DNA from: Prolixibacteraceae bacterium
GTDB taxonomy: Bacteria; Bacteroidota; Bacteroidia; Bacteroidales; Prolixibacteraceae
Reading direction: 5' to 3'
DNA length: 64,000 nt
Assembly (NCBI GenBank): GCA_019720755.1
Contig: CP081303.1
Coordinates: 682,001 to 746,000, forward strand
Under the pieces are notes generated by a model. The model made no database searches. It saw only the letters and a list, made by a program, of their open reading frames with translations, and was not told the origin of the DNA. The position numbers were made by a program, and so were the translations under genes. Below are positions 62,814 through 64,000 of this stretch, in pieces; positions within the stretch are counted from its first letter, which is position 1, and every line of letters starts with the position of its first letter.

Positions 62814-64000
62814 ATGACTACCCAAAACCACAGTTCACTTACGAGTAATGAAGAGAATGTATCTGGAGCCAAAGCATTGATCCTTTCGCTATTAGAGGAG
62901 GGGGTTGATACAATATTTGGATATCCAGGTGGTGCTATTATGCCAGTGTATGATGCGCTATATGATTATCTTGATCAGGTGAATCATATCTTGTCTCGTC
63001 ATGAGCAAGGAGCGATTCATGCTGCACAAGGATATGCACGAGTTTCTGGTAAAGTGGGGGTTTGTTTTGCAACTTCTGGACCAGGTGCTACAAATTTAAT
63101 GACTGGTATTGCTGACGCAATGATTGATTCAACTCCTTTGGTCTGTTTTACGGGTCAGGTGACTAGTCCATTGTTAGGAACAGATGCTTTTCAAGAGTCT
63201 GATATCGTGGGAATGTCGATGCCAGTCACAAAATGGAATTATCAGGTTACCTCGGCTGATGAGATTGCAGAGGTTGTTGCCAAGGCATTTTTTATTGCAA
63301 GCACTGGTAGACCAGGACCTGTTCTTATTGATATTTCTAAAGATGCTCAATTTAGCAAAGTAGCATTTTCTTATAATAAATGTCGTCGTATTCGTAGTTA
63401 TCTACCAGAACAACCTATTGAAAAGAGAGCTTTGGTTGATGCTGCAAAATTAATAGACGATGCAAAGAAGCCTTTGATGCTTGTTGGTCAGGGAGTGGTT
63501 CTCTCTGGCGCTGAAAAGACATTATTGCAATTTGCAGAGAAAACAGATATTCCAATGGCATCCACTCTATTGGGACTTTCAGCAGTACCATCAGATCATC
63601 CTCTATTAAAAGGAATGTTAGGAATGCATGGAAATTATGGTCCCAATGTGATGACCAATGAATGTGATCTGTTGATTGCTGTAGGGATGCGTTTTGATGA
63701 TAGAGTGACAGGGGATATAAATACCTATGCAAAACAAGCCAAGGTGATACACATCGAGATAGATCCATCTGAGATAAATAAAAATATACCTGTCGAAGTG
63801 GCTATCTGTAGTGATGCAAAAAAAGCATTGAAGATGTTATGTCGACTAGTCAAAGAGAATAAGCATACCGATTGGCTTAAAGAGTTTACACCTTTTGAAG
63901 AGAAAGAATTTGATGCAGTGATAAAGAATGATTTGAATCCTGTACAGAACGGTATCTCGATGGCTGAAGTGGTGAACAAAGTAGCAGATGCTACCAACCA
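62814..64000 (+). CDS. ilvB: Acetolactate synthase large subunit, N-terminal part (cut by window edge)
   Basis: 395 codons are visible from the ATG, no stop before the right edge. ThDP-enzyme features: GYPGGAIMPVYDAL, catalytic Glu64 in ILSRHEQGAIHAAQGYAR, ATSGPGATNLMTGIADA, and the central-domain GVRF-like AVGMRFDDRVTGD. It condenses pyruvate or 2-oxobutyrate to acetohydroxy acids, the step before IlvC and IlvD. An in-frame alternate start is not needed. The rest, probably with ilvN, lies beyond the window. Under the same attenuator as ilvD. Confidence 0.96.
   Translation, partial: MTTQNHSSLTSNEENVSGAKALILSLLEEGVDTIFGYPGGAIMPVYDALYDYLDQVNHILSRHEQGAIHAAQGYARVSGKVGVCFATSGPGATNLMTGIADAMIDSTPLVCFTGQVTSPLLGTDAFQESDIVGMSMPVTKWNYQVTSADEIAEVVAKAFFIASTGRPGPVLIDISKDAQFSKVAFSYNKCRRIRSYLPEQPIEKRALVDAAKLIDDAKKPLMLVGQGVVLSGAEKTLLQFAEKTDIPMASTLLGLSAVPSDHPLLKGMLGMHGNYGPNVMTNECDLLIAVGMRFDDRVTGDINTYAKQAKVIHIEIDPSEINKNIPVEVAICSDAKKALKMLCRLVKENKHTDWLKEFTPFEEKEFDAVIKNDLNPVQNGISMAEVVNKVADATN

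Overview
The window looks like chromosomal DNA of a low-GC member of the Bacteroidota, probably a marine or sediment lineage near the Marinilabiliales (the order is a guess). Support: a SusC/SusD pair, a FeoA-FeoB fusion, a long-form aconitase, SLC12-type and CysD/CysN genes, a possible type IX sorting domain, almost no strong Shine-Dalgarno sequences, and several promoters of the Bacteroidota type (TTTG, about 18-22 nt, TAnnTTTG). I saw no rRNA, tRNA or CRISPR array. Both edges cut genes: an AraC-family regulator on the left and ilvB on the right.

Layout. 1-11 kb: AraC-type regulator, EamA transporter plus XRE/S24 regulator, pheT, a gpx-ohrR peroxide pair, a Crp/Fnr regulator with two membrane acyltransferase-like genes, and miaA with a PRiA4_ORF3-like partner. 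11-23 kb: a large propeller/LuxR-type membrane regulator, aconitase, feoAB, an orphan trpB and gapA. 22.6-26.1 kb: nitroreductase and a lipopolysaccharide-related group (Kdo-type kinase, GT9, DUF6165) ending in the C-terminal stub of a GT2 glycosyltransferase cut by an insertion sequence. 27-36 kb: SLC12-type transporter, an outer-membrane protein, an SGNH esterase lipoprotein, an acyltransferase and cysDN. 36-45 kb: a repeat-rich 1.1 kb intergenic region, susC-susD, a broken leucine-rich-repeat gene and an IS66-type element. 45.5-47.3 kb: a compact six-gene thioredoxin/metal-binding/ferredoxin operon. 47.6-58 kb: an RND efflux operon, a LytS/LytTR pair and an NtrB/NtrC-type pair. 58-64 kb: a second copy of the insertion sequence, two tandem cystatin-like small proteins and the ilvD-ilvB operon.

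The clearest regulatory discovery is a complete transcription attenuator in front of ilvD: a consensus promoter, a 20-codon leader peptide with 11 consecutive Ile/Leu/Val-rich positions, an antiterminator segment beginning at the leader stop codon, and a strong terminator. The most unusual DNA is a repeated architecture seen at 6.3 kb and 36.2 kb: three 11-bp direct repeats followed by a perfect 19-21 bp dyad whose arm differences are compensated. Other notable points are a Fur-like box over the trpB promoter, QVVAG-type cystatin-like paralogs, a T8-tract frameshift in the LRR gene, and two inverted copies of one IS, one frameshifted and lacking a target duplication.

Gene starts were moved inward in several cases where a family-typical start or lipoprotein signal begins at an internal ATG or TTG. 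All family calls come from reading the sequence; no database search was run.
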